In this document: positions 9,467 through 22,348 of the stretch, piece by piece
How the letters are laid out: each line of letters starts with the position of its first letter
Position numbering within the stretch: position 1 is the first letter of the stretch
Assembly: GCA_039583875.1 (NCBI GenBank)
Contig: CM077166.1
Location: 84,628,564-84,692,563, forward strand
Origin: Platanthera guangdongensis
Lineage: Eukaryota > Streptophyta > Magnoliopsida > Asparagales > Orchidaceae
Length of the DNA stretch: 64,000 bases
Direction: 5' to 3'
Translations under genes and position numbers: made by a program
The notes under the pieces: model-generated
Databases searched by the model: none
Seen by the model: the letters and a program-made list of their open reading frames with translations, nothing else
Told to the model about the DNA's origin: nothing

Positions 9467-11738
9467 TGTAACACCCCCTATCCGTCGCATAGCATATAGC
9501 AGTAGGTCTGGCCGGGGCCCGACGTCGTATGCCACAGACAGACCAGGTGGTTACTTATGGAAACCATCCAACCAATCTCAATGTCCTACACAGAGCATTC
9601 TAGCGGAAGCAGTTTATAAGAGTTGTAAACAAGAACCCAGCAACAAGCATGAATGTCCACTAATACGAAAATAGGAATGTTATTACAAAATACTCAAAAC
9701 AAGCCTTAAGGCCTTACAAAAATGTTTCACTTGACTGTTACATGATTTACAAACCACGGCACGCAGGCCGGTCATACATGAATAAAGCAATAAACATTCC
9801 CATTCGGGCCTTCGAGGGCCGGCTTCGCAAAAAGGGCTTTAGCACGGTATTGACCGCTTGGTCCAGCTGCACCTGCAAGCAACAAACCACCGCACGGTGG
9901 CAAAACAAGGCAACGGTCAGCAATGCTGACCAAATTATAACGATCCCGCCCCCAACTCGGGGCGGCGATGCTCCTTCCCTGCATTTCATTAGCATAAGCG
10001 AGCAATGTAAATATAGTCATTTCATCACAGGCGGAGGCTCAACGGCCACACACCCCGTGCACTCAGGGCACATTCTTGGTGAACGCAGTCTAAGTCTGCC
10101 GACTCACCACCATCCCCTCTTGGACGGCCAAACAATGAGCAGTTTGTCTTCCTGGCATGGGTCACGGTAATTAAAACCATAGACCGCCGAAGACCCTCAT
10201 CTATGCCAACGACCCTAATCTGAACGACATAGAGTGGGTACGGTTCCATCTAACCCGTGCTCACAATGCAACGGTAATTTAAACCATATGCGCCCGCAAC
10301 GGTAATTTAAACCATATGCGCAGGTCAAACTTCTCCCGAGTCCCATTTCCATCACATGTCACATAACCCGGTTATGTTCAAGTTGGCTTTCAAGCCACCA
10401 AGTTGGCAAGATCTCGTATCCGCCCAGTTTTCCGGGTGCACCTTTGGGTTAGTCCCCAAGGCTCCCTGCTGCAATCTACCGCGTAGAAAACCCGAAAAAC
10501 AACCAATAGCACGGAGTCTTCTCCAGCCTTATGCAATGCAACATCACCGATCCAGACTAACATGTCCGGGTAGGCTTCACACATCATGCCTATGTCCGTT
10601 CTCGCATACGGACTCTAAACAACGGGGACTTCATATATCTACCCGAAGGAACGCCTCCAACTCTCCGCAAACTCGCGAGAGCGGGCTTCCTATGCTAAGA
10701 AAGAGAGCGACTCATGCTCAAGATGAGGATCGTTATCCTTGCGTTCCTCTTTGGCGCCATCGGAAAGTAATCGGATGGAAATGACTGCACTAGCGTTGCC
10801 TCCGCGGATCCGGAGTCGGCTTGCGATTCGTAGCTCCGAAGCTCCTCCAATGGCGGATCTAGCTCCTTCTTCTTCACTTAGCTCTCCTCTCTCTCTAAGA
10901 CTTTAGAAAGAGATCACTTAAGAAAAAGTGAGGGTTTTCTAAGTCAAAACCCGGGTATATCCCTTCAGGAACAACCCCCAGTCGTTGGATCTTCAGTCAA
11001 AGAAATGAACGGCTTTGATTCTGGACTGAAATGCCCAATCTGGACCGAACACGGCCTGGCACACGCCCGTGTCCAGGGCCGTGTGCCTCATTCGCCGTCA
11101 AAATCGGATCACCTGGAACCTCACATAGGTATCGAACACGCCCGTGTTCGAGCTGACACGCCCGTGTTCCACCTGACACGGCCGTGTAGCCGGCCGTGTA
11201 CCCCATGATTTTTCCCCATTTTCAACCCGAGCACTGCACGGGTTCTAGGACACACCCGTGTCCCTACCCGTGTCACCTTGACACGCCTGGGCTCCAAGCC
11301 GTGTACACGGTCTCGACACTTCGCGGCTAAGTGTCGACACGGGTCGACACGCCCTGCGACACGCCCGTGTCGCAGGCCGTGTGCCATGTCTCGACACATT
11401 GTCGACACCAAAGTATCGACTTCGCGGGACGAGTGTCGACACGGGCCAACACGCCCGCAGGCCGTGTGCCCAGTCTCGACACAATGTCGAGACCAAAGTG
11501 TCGACTTCGCGGCTAAGTGTCGACACGGGTCGACACGCCCTGCGACACGCCCGTATCGCAGGCCGTGTGCCCAGTCTCGACACAATGTCGAGACCAAAGT
11601 GTCGACTTCGCGCCTTAGTGTCGACACAGGCTTGACACGCCCTGGGACACGCCCGTGTCCCAGGCCGTGTCCCTGCAGCCAGAACTCAAACTGGCCCAAA
11701 AAGTCCCCCTTTGCTCCTTTGAGTTTCGGGGCGTTACA
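9467..11738 (-). mobile_element. Tekay-like LTR 1 (left), 2272 bp
   Basis: It begins TGTAACACCC at the target duplication and ends CGTTACA before the polypurine tract. In the element's own direction it is the 3' LTR of copy A. It is nearly identical along its length to the LTRs at 16626 and 23794. The short frames on both strands (for example near 9742-10250 and 10356-10877) occur in all three copies, are not conserved proteins and are LTR sequence only. Confidence 0.93.
11050..11685. repeat. Palindrome-rich 101-bp tandem array in LTR 1
   Basis: Units of about 101 bp start at 11336, 11437, 11521 and 11622 (the second shortened to 84 bp). Each unit contains GTGTCGACAC, TCTCGACACAATGTCGAGA and GACACGCCCGTGTC, all short palindromes. 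A looser zone of ACACGCCCGTGT motifs precedes it from about 11050. LTR 2 has units at 18484, 18586, 18687 and 18788. LTR 3 has only three, at 25662, 25763 and 25864. Unit number therefore changes between copies, as expected of tandem arrays. The long frames across it on both strands are artefacts of the repeat. Confidence 0.85.
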
Positions 11739-12033
11739 ACTCTACCCCTCTTAAAAGAATTTCGCCCACGAAATTACATAAAGGAAAGACATGTACAAAA
11801 CCAAAATTTGTACCTGAGCGGAACAACTCCGGATATTCGTCAAGCATAGTCTGCTCTCGCTCCCAAGAGAGCTCCTCACGACCGCAATTGTCCCACCGGA
11901 CCTTGACCATCCTGATCTCTTTATTGCGTAGCCGCTTGACCTCCGAGTCTTCAATCCACACGGGCTTGACCTTTGTCGTTAGCCCACTTTCCACCGGCAC
12001 TTGATCGACCGCGATCACTTGTGTAGGCTCCTA
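11734..12033 (-). pseudogene. pol: Copy A: chromodomain tail of Pol, cut off by a stop
   Basis: A TAG at 12031-12033 separates this tail from the integrase; copy B reads CAG (Gln) there. The tail keeps the chromodomain-like motif [19 protein letters not shown] and continues through the polypurine tract, with the stop codon formed by the first bases of the LTR (TTG TAA). A chromodomain is thought to tether the integration complex to chromatin. In this copy it would not be translated with integrase. Confidence 0.8.
11739..11753 (-). promoter_or_regulatory. Copy A: polypurine tract
   Basis: On the minus strand TTAAGAGGGGTAGAG directly precedes the LTR start. This is the plus-strand primer. The same tract is at 18905-18919 in copy B. 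Confidence 0.85.
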
Positions 12034-13826
12034 CACCGCCTTCCGAAGCACCGAAATATGGAATACATCGTGTAAACCACTAAGCTCCACTGAAAGCTTC
12101 AACCTATAGGCCGCTTCTCCAACTCGCTCCAGAACCTCAAACGGTCCAAGGTACCTCGGGCTTAGCTTTTTCAATCGTCGCACCCGCGAGACACCCTTGA
12201 ACGGCTTGATCTTTAAGTATACATAATCGCCCACAGCGAACTCCACGTTCCTGTGCTTGGCATTATAGTACTTTGCTTGCCGGTCCTGAGCGATAAGCAA
12301 CCTCTCCCGAATGGTTCTCACCAAAGAAGTAGCATCCTCCACTTCCGATCGCTTATACAACTTTGACTCACCCGTTTCTAACCAAGACAACGGCGTGCGA
12401 CATCTTCTACCATATAGGGCCTCGAAAGGCGCCATCTGAATACTCGTTTGGTAGCTGTTGTTGTATGCGAACTCCACCAAATAAAGGTGGTCTTCCCATT
12501 GCTTTCCAAAATCCAAGACACACATGCGAAGCATGTCTTCCATGGTTCTATTGACCCTCTTGGTCTGCCCATCCATTTGCGGATGGAAGGCTGTGCTAAA
12601 CTTCAGCTTTGTTCCCAACATTTGCTGCACAAGCCTCCAATCGTTGGACGTGAACCGCCCATCTCGGTCACTCACGATGCTGCGGGGCACACCATGAAGC
12701 CGTACTATGTTATCCACATAGAGCTTTGCCAACTTCTCCACCGGATCATCCTTCCTATGGGGAATAAAATGCGACACCTTCGTTAATCGATCAACAACCA
12801 CCCAAATGGCGTCGTTTCCCTTCTGCGACCTTGGCAAACCGTGCACAAAGTCCATAGAGATGTCGTCGAATTTCCACTCCGGAATAGGCAAGGACTTAAG
12901 AAATCCTCCCGGCTTTTGGCACTCCGCCTTTACCAAGGCGCAGGTTTGGCACTTCGCTACGTATAGCGCAACATCCTTCTTCAAACCCGGCCACCAAAAC
13001 AGTTTCTTTACATCGCGGTACATCTTCATGCTCCCCGGGTGAATCGAGTACTTGGTATGGTGCGCCTCGTACAACAACTCCACCCGTAAATTGCCCACAC
13101 ATGGGACGCACAGACGACCGTCTTTCCAAAGCAATCCGTCCTCCACGACGAATTGGGAATTTGACCCATCCAGAGCCTCTATCATGAACTGCTTCATATG
13201 AGCATCCATATCCAAAGCCTGCCGAATCCGATCAGCCAGGTCATATTGGACTTCAGTCCAATTCAGAACTGCTTTAACACTAGATTGTCTATCCACGCAA
13301 ATAATCTCCAATGCCTCCAACTCCCGCACCAACCGCTCATCATGCACCGATAGCCAATTGGTTTGAGCTGGGGCTCGGCGACTCAACGCGTCCGCAACCG
13401 CATTCCCTTTGCCAGGAACGTAGTGGATCTTGAATGTATAGTCCCCCAGGAACTCCATCCACCTACGCTGCCGCATATTTAGATCCTTCTGATCAATTAG
13501 ATACTTTAGGCTCTTGTGATCGGTGTAGATATCAATCTTCACACCGTACAAATAGTGTCTCCACAGCTTCAAGGCAAAAATCACGGCCGCTAATTCCAAG
13601 TCATGGACCGGATAATTCCTCTCGTGCACTTTTAGCTATCTCGAGCCATAAGCTATCACGCTTCCGTGCTGCAGTAGCACGCAACCCAAACCGCTGCCCG
13701 AAGCATCGCTATATATCTCATAGCCTTCGGTTCCACATGGCGAACTCAGCACAGGTGCCGTGGTCAACCGACACTTCAGTTCCTCAAAAGCTCGCGCCCA
13801 CTCCGGCGTCCAAACGAACTTATGCC
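12034..13826 (-). pseudogene. pol: Copy A: RNase H and integrase, with stop and catalytic Glu changed to Lys
   Basis: In order: RNase H with a TAG at 13636-13638 (CAG in copy B), then the integrase zinc finger ([10 protein letters not shown] ... [11 protein letters not shown]) and the D,D35E core. The second Asp is in IVSDRDGRF. The residue 36 positions later is Lys (codon 12559-12561, GQTKRVNR) where copy B has the expected catalytic Glu (GQTERVNR). The base change is C to T on the + strand at 12561 in a CpG context. The GTG at 13629 is not a start, merely the first sense codon after the stop region. Enzymatically dead. Confidence 0.88.
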
Positions 13827-15181
13827 CTTACTCGTCAAAGTAGTGAGAGGTAGCGCTATCCGCGAGAAGTTCTCTACGAAGCGCCTATAATAGCCGGCAA
13901 GCCCCAAAAAGCTCCAGACTTCTGCTACCGTAGCAAGCTCAGGCCACTCCCGTATCGCAACAATCTTCGCCGGATCCACTGCAATACCCTCTCCACTTAC
14001 TATATGCCCGAGGAACGCCACTGAGGATAGCCAAAACTCGCACTTCGAGAACTTGGCATACAACTGATTTCTCCTTAGCGTCTCCAACACCAAATGAAGA
14101 TGCTTGAAGTGATCTTCCTCACTTTGCGAGTACACCAAAATATCGTCGATGAAGACGATCACAAAATGGTCCAAGTACTCCCTGAACGTCCTGTTCATCA
14201 AATCCATGAACACTGACGGCGCATTTGTCAGCCCAAACGGCATGACCGTAAACTCATAATGTCCGTACCTCGTACTAAACGCTGTCTTCGGGATATCACT
14301 CTCCCTTATCTTCAGCTGATAGTACCCAGCCTTGAGATCCAACTTCGAGTACACCGTCGACCCGACTAACTGATCAAAGAGATCATCAATCCGAGGGATC
14401 GAGTACTTGTTCTTCTCAGTTAGCTTGTTTAGCTCCCGATAATCAATACAAAGCCTCAAGCTTCCGTCCTTCTTCTTAACAAAGAGGACCGGTGCGCTCC
14501 AAGGCGAAGAACTCGGGCGCACATACCCTTGCTCCAACAACTCTTGCAGTTGAACTTTCAGCTCCGCCATTTCCTTAGGCGCTAGCCGATACGGAGATCG
14601 TGACACAGGCTTTGCACCTGGCACTAGCTCGATTGTAAAATCTATCTCCCGCTGAGGCGGGGCTCCAGGAAGATCTGGGGGGAACACATCAGGGTATTCC
14701 GATACCACTGAAATACAATCCAACGCGGGCTTCGGCTTTGCAACCTCCACTAGTGTAAAGAACAGTTCTGCTCCAGCACGAACCGCCTTCACCACCTGAA
14801 GAGCAGACATCAACGTCTTGCTCGACCCCTTTAAGCCCGTAAAAGTCGTCTCACGACTTGCTCCCAGCTTGACTTCCTTGCTAGCACAATCTATATGGGC
14901 CTGCTGCTCCGAGAGCCAGTCCATGCCAAAAATGACGTTGAACTCCGCCAACAGAAGTAAAGACGCCTGCAGGTCGAACTCCTGCTCCCCAATACGAACT
15001 TTAATGTCGCAGATCCTATCCGCTTGCATCGAACACCCATTGGGAAACAACACATCCAACTTATCCTTCGCCATCGAAGAAGGGACTCCGATGCGTGATA
15101 TAAATCCTTCAGACAAGAAGGAGTGTGAGGCTCCCGTATCGAAGAGTGCTCGTGATGGATTTTCACAAATCAATACAAATC
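13827..15181 (-). pseudogene. pol: Copy A: protease and reverse transcriptase, 3' frameshift
   Basis: The frame starts at the proposed splice acceptor (15181). Protease active site DTGA is at 15129-15140, within [15 protein letters not shown] motifs follow: [44 protein letters not shown] and the catalytic FIDDILVYS (about 14142-14153). Near 13827-13833 one base is missing relative to copy B, so the frame runs into unrelated residues and stops at 13776. Up to there the protein looks intact. Confidence 0.88.
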
Positions 15182-15257
15182 CTAAACAAGTAGTGGTAAG
15201 GTAACATGTGCATAACAAGTTTTTAAATAAATTGACTTGCTATAAATTAAACCGTAC
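15182..15257 (-). other. Copy A: putative 76-nt spliceosomal intron between gag and protease
   Basis: On the minus strand the donor reads CAG|GTACGG and the acceptor TTGTTTAG|GA. The interval is 76 nt, A/T-rich, not a multiple of three, and contains stops. Removing it joins ...DVVTG to FVLICENP in frame, which is how related chromoviruses read without a break. The identical arrangement is in copy B. Inference: unspliced RNA gives Gag, spliced RNA gives Gag-Pol. Confidence 0.65.
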
Positions 15258-15260
15258 CTG

Positions 15261-16400
15261 TCACCACATCAGCTTGTTTAATGGCCTCCTGTTGGCAAGA
15301 TTGTAGACCCTTGGTTGGTCCGGAGCATAATGGGATGCGGTCGACTCCACCGCCTTGCCCTTCTCTTCATAAGTAGCTCCCGGCTTCCTCTCGGACTTAG
15401 GACGTCCGCTCCAACAGTCACGGGCGAAATGCCTCGTCTTTCCACATGTAAAGCACGTGCCCGGGGTCCGACTCGTAGTCGCCCCAGAAGCACCAGAAGG
15501 AGCTGGACCCGAAGTCCTATGCTTCTTAAAGAATCTTTGATAGCCAGACTTTGAAGTTGTCGGCACTTTGAACCCAGATTTCTTCTCGCCCAAGCTTTTC
15601 TTTGCCTGCACATTCTTCATATCCTTCTCCAAGGACCGGGCAGTATTGACCAAGGTTAAGAAACCCTGCGTCATCGGCCCCGAGAGTAGCAACCTCAACT
15701 CGTCTCTCAACCCTTCATAGAAGCGATTAGTCTTGCGCTCCTCATCCATGATGGTGGCGCTAGCATAACGACTTAGACGAGTAAACTCGTGGAGATATTC
15801 ATCCACGCTCCTCTCACCCTGTACCAGCTTCAGGAACTCATTCTCCAACGCTATCTTCTGCGTCGAAGGGAGGTATCTAGCCAAAAATAATCTCGAGAAC
15901 TCCTCCATCGAGACATCACCAAGTTGTCTACCCCTCAGTAAGTGCAGCTCCAATCCTTCCCACCACATCCTCGCTTCACCGTCCAGAAGGAACGTAGCGA
16001 TGGTGGTCATTTGCCACTCCTCCGTCTCCGTCGCTGTCATGACTCTCTTTACCCTGGAGAGCCAGTCTTCAGCCTGAGATGGGGTTCCCAACCCCGAGAA
16101 TAGCGGAGGGTTAAAGCTCATTACATGCTTTAGCTGCCTCTCAGTTGCCCTCCTTGGCACTATTGGTTCAACAACCACTTGCTCCACTCTCCTCGGCTCA
16201 GCCTCTTGCAGAGGTACTTGCTCCATCACAGGAGCGGGCTGCTGCGTTTGCCTTCCAGGCTGCGCATTAATCACGGCCAACACCGCTTCAGCCACCAATC
16301 GAATATTCTCAGCCGATAGAGGTGTTGCAGGAGCAACATCCGGTGCACTACTTGCCTCAGAAACTCGGCGTTCTGACGGCCCAACACCACTTCGGGTCAC
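15261..16400 (-). pseudogene. gag: Copy A: Gag polyprotein, frameshifted at its 3' end
   Basis: This frame of about 379 codons contains the Retrotrans_gag core (AEDWLSRVKRVMTATE ... MWWEGLELH ... FSRLFLARYLP ... GERSVDEYLHEF) and a CCHC zinc knuckle CFTCGKTRHFARDC. The first codon shown is GTG at 16400; the first ATG in frame is at 16226 (MEQVPLQ), so the true start is uncertain. One base is missing near 15295 (TGTTGGCAAG against TGTTGGCCAAG in copy B), which changes the last about 12 residues and removes the frame leading into the intron donor. It forms the RNA-binding capsid in intact relatives. Confidence 0.85.
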
Positions 16401-16610
16401 CTATAGTGGTACAAAACACCGTTAAGCGACCAAATAAATTGCAAACAGCAATTATAGGAACACGCAGGTTCCTCAAACATGAGTATTTTCATTCCTAAGT
16501 GGACATTCATGGGTTCTTTTTACTGTTATTACGATGACGCACACAATATGCTCACCACCCCTTAAAAAGAATTCGCCCACGAATTCAGTTTAAGCCCAAC
16601 CAAAACCAGT

Positions 16611-16622
16611 AGTCTGATACCA
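16611..16622 (-). promoter_or_regulatory. Copy A: primer binding site, tRNA-Met type
   Basis: On the minus strand TGGTATCAGACT follows the LTR end after three bases. It matches the plant initiator tRNA-Met primer site at the first ten bases. Bases 16401-16610 between it and gag are non-coding leader. Confidence 0.88.
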
Positions 16623-16625
16623 AAT

Positions 16626-18904
16626 TGTTACACCCCCTATCCGTCGCATAGCATATAGCAGTAGGTCCGGCCGGGGCCCGACGCCGTATGCCACAGACAG
16701 ACCGGGTGGTTACTTATGGAAACCATCCAACCAATCTCAACGTCCTACACAGAGAATTCTAGCGGAAGCAGTTTATAAGAGTTGTAAACAAGAACCCAGC
16801 AACAAGCATGAATGTCCACTAATACGAAAATAGGAATGTTATTACAAAATACTGAAAACAAGCCTTAAGGCCTTACAAAAATGTTTCACTTGACTGTTAC
16901 ATGATTTACAAACCACGGCACGCAGGCCGGTCATACATGAATAAAGCAATAAATATTCCCATTCGGGCATTCGAGGGCCGGCTTCGCAAAAAGGGCTTTA
17001 GCCCGCTTGGTCTAGCTGCACCTGCAAGCAACAAACCACCGCACGGTGGCAAAACATGGCAACGGTCAGCAATGCTGACCAAATTATAACGATCCCGCCC
17101 CCAACTCGGGGCGGCGATGCTCCTTCCCTGCATTTCATTAGCATAAGAGAGCAATGTAAATATAGCCATTTCATCACAGGCGGAGGCTCAACGGCCACAC
17201 ACCGCGTGCACTCAGGGCACATTCTTGGTGAACGCAGTCTAATTCTGCCGACTCACCACCATCCCCTCTTGGACGGCCAAACAATGAGCAGTTTGTCTTC
17301 CTGGCATGGGTCACGGTAATTAAAACCATAGACCGCCGAAGACCCTCATCTATGCCAACGGCCCTAATCCGAACGACATAGAGTGGGTACGGTTCCATCT
17401 AACCCGTGCTCACAACGCAACGATAATTTAAACCATATGCGCCCACAACGGTAATTTAAACCATATGCGCAGGTCAAACTTCTCCCGAGTCCCATTTCCA
17501 TCACATGTCACATAACCCGGTTATGTTCAAGTTGGCTTTCAAGCCACCAAGTTGGCAAGATCTCGTATCCGCCCAGTTTTCCGGGTGCACCTTTGGGTTA
17601 GTCCCCAAGGCTCCCTGCTGCAATCTACCGCGTATAAAACCCGAAAAACAACCAATAGCACGGAGTCTTCTCCGGCCTTATGCAATGCAACATCACCGAT
17701 CCAGACTAACATGTCCTGGTAGGCTTCACACATCATGCCTATGTCCGTTCTCGCATACGGACTCTAAACAACGAGGACTTCACATATCTACCCGAAGGAA
17801 CGCCTCCAACTCTCCGCAAACTCGCGAGAGCGGGCTTCCTATGCTAAGAAAGAGAGCGACTCATGCTCAAGATGATGATCGTTACCCTTGCGTTCCTCTT
17901 TGGCGCCATCGGAAAGTAATCGGATGGAAATGACCGCACTAGCGTTGCCTCCGCGGATCCGGAGTCGGCTTGCGATTCGGAGCTCCGAAGCTCCTCCAAT
18001 GGCGGATCTAGCTCCTTCTTCTTCACTTAGCTCTCCTCTCTCTCTAAGACTTTAGAAAGAGATCACTTAAGAAAAAGTGAGGGTTTTCTAAGTCAAAACC
18101 CGGGTATATCCCTTCAGGAACAACCCCCAACCGTTGGATCTTCAGTCAAAGAAATGAACGGCTTTGATTCGGGACTGAAATGCCCAATCTGGACCGAACA
18201 CGGCCTGTCACACGCCCGTGTCCAGGGCCGTGTGCCTCATTCGCCGTCAAAATCGGATCACCTGGATCCTCACACGGGTATCGAACACGCCCGTGTTCGA
18301 GCTGACACGCCCGTGTTCCACCTGACACTGCCGTGTAGCCGGCCGTGTACCCCATGATTTTTCCCCATTTTCAACCCGAGCACTGCACGGGTTCTAGGAC
18401 ACGCCCGTGTCCCTACCCGTGTCACCTTGACACGCCTGGGCTCCAAGCCATGTACACGGTCTCGACACTTCACGGCTAAGGTTCGACACGGGTCGACACG
18501 CCCTGCGACACGCCCGTGTCGCAGGCCGTGTGCCATGTCTCGACACATTGTCGACACCAAAGTGTCGACTTCGCGGGACGAGTGTCGACACGGGCCGACA
18601 CGCCCTGCGACACGCCCGTGTCGCAGGCCGTGTGCCCAGTCTCGACACAATGTCGAGACCAAAGTGTCGACTTCGTGGCTAAGTGTCGACACGGGTCGAC
18701 ACGCCCTGCGACACGCCCGTGTCGCAGGCCGTGTGCCCAGTCTCGACACAATGTCGAGACCAAAGTGTCGACTTCGCGCCTTAGTGTCGACACAGGCTTG
18801 ACACGCCCTGGGACACGCCCGTGTCCCAGGCCGTGTGCCTGTAGCCAGAACTCAAACTGGCCCAAAAAGTCCCCCTTTGCTCCTCTGAGTTTCGGGGCGT
18901 TACA
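16626..18904 (-). mobile_element. Tekay-like LTR 2 (middle, shared), 2279 bp
   Basis: This copy has primer site A on its left and polypurine tract B on its right. It therefore serves both as 5' LTR of copy A and as 3' LTR of copy B. It starts TGTTACACC, with one base changed from TGTAACACC in the other two. A single LTR shared by two internal regions is the hallmark of a tandem formed by recombination. Confidence 0.93.
18190..18838. repeat. Palindrome-rich 101-bp tandem array in LTR 2
   Basis: Four units (18484, 18586, 18687, 18788) of the same TCGACAC / ACACGCCCGTGT repeat as in LTR 1 are present, preceded by isolated ACACGCCCGTGT motifs. All units have full length here, so the 17-bp loss seen in unit 2 of LTR 1 is private to that copy. 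Confidence 0.85.
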
Positions 18905-21900
18905 ACTCTACCCCTCTTAAAAGAATTTTGCCCACGAAATTACATAAAGGAAAGACATGTACAAAACCAAAATTTGTACCTGAGCGGAACAACTCCGGAT
19001 ATTCGTCAAGCATAGTCTGCTCTCGCTCCCAAGAGAGCTCCTCACGACCGCAATTGTCCCACCGGACCTTGACCATCCTGATCTCTTTATTGCGTAGCCG
19101 CTTGACCTCCGAGTCTTCAATCCGCACGGGCTTGACCTTTGTCGTTAGCCCACTTTCCACCGGCACTTGATCGACCGCGATCACTTGCGTAGGCTCCTGC
19201 ACCGCCTTCCGAAGCACCGAAATATGGAATACATCGTGTAAACCACTAAGCTCCACTGAAAGCTTCAACCTATAGGCCGCTTCTCCAACTCGCTCCAGAA
19301 CCTCAAACGGTCCAAGGTACCTCGGGCTTAGCTTTTTCAATCGTCGCACCCGCGAGACACCCTTGAACGGCTTGATCTTTAAGTATACATAATCGCCCAC
19401 AGCGAACTCCACGTTCCTGTGCTTGGCATTATAGTACTTTGCTTGCCGGTCCTGAGCGATAAGCAACCTCTCCCGAATGGTTCTCACCAAAGAAGTAGCA
19501 TCCTCCACTTCCGATCGCTTATACAACTTTGACTCACCCGTTTCTAACCAAGACAACGGCGTGCGACATCTTCTACCATATAGGGCCTCGAAAGGCGCCA
19601 TCTGAATACTCGTTTGGTAGCTGTTGTTGTATGCGAACTCCACCAAATAAAGGTGGTCTTCCCATTGCTTTCCAAAATCCAAGACACACATGCGAATCAT
19701 GTCTTCCATGGTTCTATTGACCCTCTCGGTCTGCCCATCCGTTTGCGGATGGAAGGCTGTGCTAAACTTCAGCTTTGTTCCCAACATTTGCTGCACAAGA
19801 CTCCAATCGTTGGACGTGAACCGCCCATCTCGGTCACTCACGATGCTGCGGGGCACACCATGAAGCCGTACTATGTTATCCACATAGAGCTTTGCCAACT
19901 TCTCCACTGGATCATCCTTCCTGTGGGGAATAAATTGTGACACCTTCATTAATCGATCAACAACCACCCAAATGGCGTCGTTTCCCTTCTGCGACCTTGG
20001 CAAACCGTGCACAAAGTCCATAGAGATGTCGTCGAATTTCCACTCCGGAATAGGCAAGGACTTAAGAAATCCTCCCGGCTTTTGGCACTCCGCCTTTACC
20101 AAGGCGCAGGTTTGGCACTTCGCTACATATAGCGCAACATCCTTCTTCAAACCCGGCCACCAAAACAGTTTCTTTACATCGCGGTACATCTTCGTGCTCC
20201 CCGGGTGAATCGAGTACTTGGTATGGTGCGCCTCGTACAACAACTCCACCCGTAAATTGCCCACACTTGGGACGCACAGACGACCGTCTTTCCAAAGCAA
20301 TCCGTCCTCCACGACGAATTGGGAATTTGACCCATCCAGAGCCTCTATCATGAACTGGTTCATATGAGCATCCATATCCAAAGCCTGCCGAATCCGATCA
20401 GCCAGGTCATATTGGACTTCAGTCCAATTCAGAACTGCTTTAACACTAGATTGTCTATCCACGCAAACAATCTCCAACGCCTCCAACTTCCGCACCAACC
20501 GCTCATCATGCACCGATAGCCAATTGGCTTGAGCTGGGGCTCGACGACTCAACGTGTCCGCAACCGCATTCCCTTTGCCAGGCACGTAGTGGATCTTGAA
20601 TGTATAGTCCCCCAGGAACTCCATCCACCTATGCTGCCGCATATTCAGATCCTTCTGATCAATTAGATACTTTAGGCTCTTGTGATCGGTGTAGATATCA
20701 ATCTTCACACCGTACAAATAGTGTCTCCACAGCTTCAAGGCAAAAATCACGGCCGCTAACTCCAAGTCATGGACCAGATAATTACTCTCGTGCACTTTTA
20801 GCTGTCTCGAGCCATAAGCTATCACGCTTCCGTGCTGCAGTAGCACGCAACCCAAACCGCTGCCCGAAGCATCGCTATATATCTCATAGCCTTCGGTTCC
20901 ACATGGCGAACTCAGCACAGGCGCCGTGGTCAACCGACACTTCAGTTCCTCAAAAGCTCGCGCGCACTCCGGCGTCCAAACGAACTTATGCTCCTTCCTC
21001 GTCAAAGTAGTGAGAGGTAGCGCTATCCGCGAGAAGTTCTCTACGAAGCGCCTATAATAGCCGGCAAGCCCCGAAAAGCTCCGGACTTCTGCTACCGTAG
21101 CAAGCTCAGGCCACTCCCGTATCGCAATAATCTTCGCCGGATCCACTGCAATACCCTCTCCACTTACTATATGCCCGAGGAACGACACTGAGGATAGCCA
21201 AAACTCGCACTTCGAGAACTTGGCATACAACTGATTTCTCCTTAGCGTCTCCAACACCAAATGAAGATGCTTGAAGTGATCTTCCTCACTTTGCGAGTAC
21301 ACCAAAATATCGTCGATGAAGACGATCACAAAATGGTCCAAGTACTCCCTGAACGTCCTGTTCATCAAATCCACGAATACTGACGGCGCATTCGTCAGCC
21401 CAAACGGCATGACCGTAAACTCATAATGTCCGTACCTCGTACTAAACGCTGTCTTCGGGATATCACTCTCCCTTATCCGCAGCTGATAGTACCCAGCCTT
21501 GAGATCCAACTTCGAGTACACCGTCGACCCGACTAACTGATCAAAGAGATCATCAATCCGAGGGATCGAGTACTTGTTCTTCTCAGTTAGCTTGTTTAGC
21601 TCCCGACAATCAATACAAAGGCTCAAGCTTCCGTCCTTCTTCTTAACAAAGAGGACCGGTGCGCTCTAAGGCGAAGAACTCGGGCGCACATACCCTTGCT
21701 CCAATAACTCTTGCAGTTGAACTTTCAGCTCCGCCATTTCCTTAGGCGCTAGCCGATACGGAGATCGTGACACAGGCTTTTCACCTGGCACTAGCTCGAT
21801 CGTAAAATCTATCTCCCGCTGAGGCGGGGCTCCAGGAAGATCTGCGGGGAACACACCAGGGTATTCCGATACCACTGAAATACAATCCAACGCGGGCTTC

Positions 21901-22348
21901 GGCTTTGCAACCTCCACTAGTGTAAAGAACAGTTCTGCTCTAGCACGAACCGCCTTCACCACCTGAAGAGCAGACATCAACGTCTTGCTCGACCCCTTTA
22001 AGCCCGTAAAAGTCGTCTCACGACTTGCTCCCAACTCGACTTCCTTGCTACCACAATCTATATGGGCCTGCTGCTCCGAGAGCCAATCCATGCCAAAAAT
22101 GACGTCGAACTCCGCCAACGGAAGTAAAGACGCCTGCAGGTCGAACTCCTGCTCCCCAATACGAACTTTAACGTCGCAGATCCTATCCGCTCCCATCGAA
22201 CACCCATTGGGCAAAAACACATCCAACATATCCTTCGCCATCGAAGAAGGGACTCCGATGCGTGATATAAATCCTTCGGACAAGAAGGAGTGTGAGACTC
22301 CCGTATCGAAGAGTGCTCGTGCCGGATTTTCACAAATCAATACAAATC
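18900..22348 (-). pseudogene. pol: Copy B: Pol (protease, RT, RNase H, integrase, chromodomain) with a single stop
   Basis: One frame runs from the splice acceptor at 22348 to the stop at 18900, broken only by a TAG at 21666-21668 where copy A has TGG (Trp of SPWSAPV in RT). Protease is ALFDTGVSHS, so the usual DTGA is DTGV. RT has FIDDILVYS. RNase H follows without a break. Integrase has [30 protein letters not shown] and the catalytic Glu in GQTERVNR (codon 19725-19727). The chromodomain tail ([18 protein letters not shown]) is joined in frame and the ORF runs through the polypurine tract into the LTR. Apart from the stop and the protease change it looks near-functional. Confidence 0.9.
18905..18919 (-). 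promoter_or_regulatory. Copy B: polypurine tract
   Basis: On the minus strand TTAAGAGGGGTAGAG precedes the LTR start, and it is also read as the last codons of pol. Confidence 0.85.

Noticed and set aside
11121..11754. Long frames on both strands in the LTR arrays (for example 11121-11699 minus and 11278-11754 plus)
   Set aside because: They come from GC-rich palindromic repeats without stops; the same frames vary in length with unit number between LTR copies.
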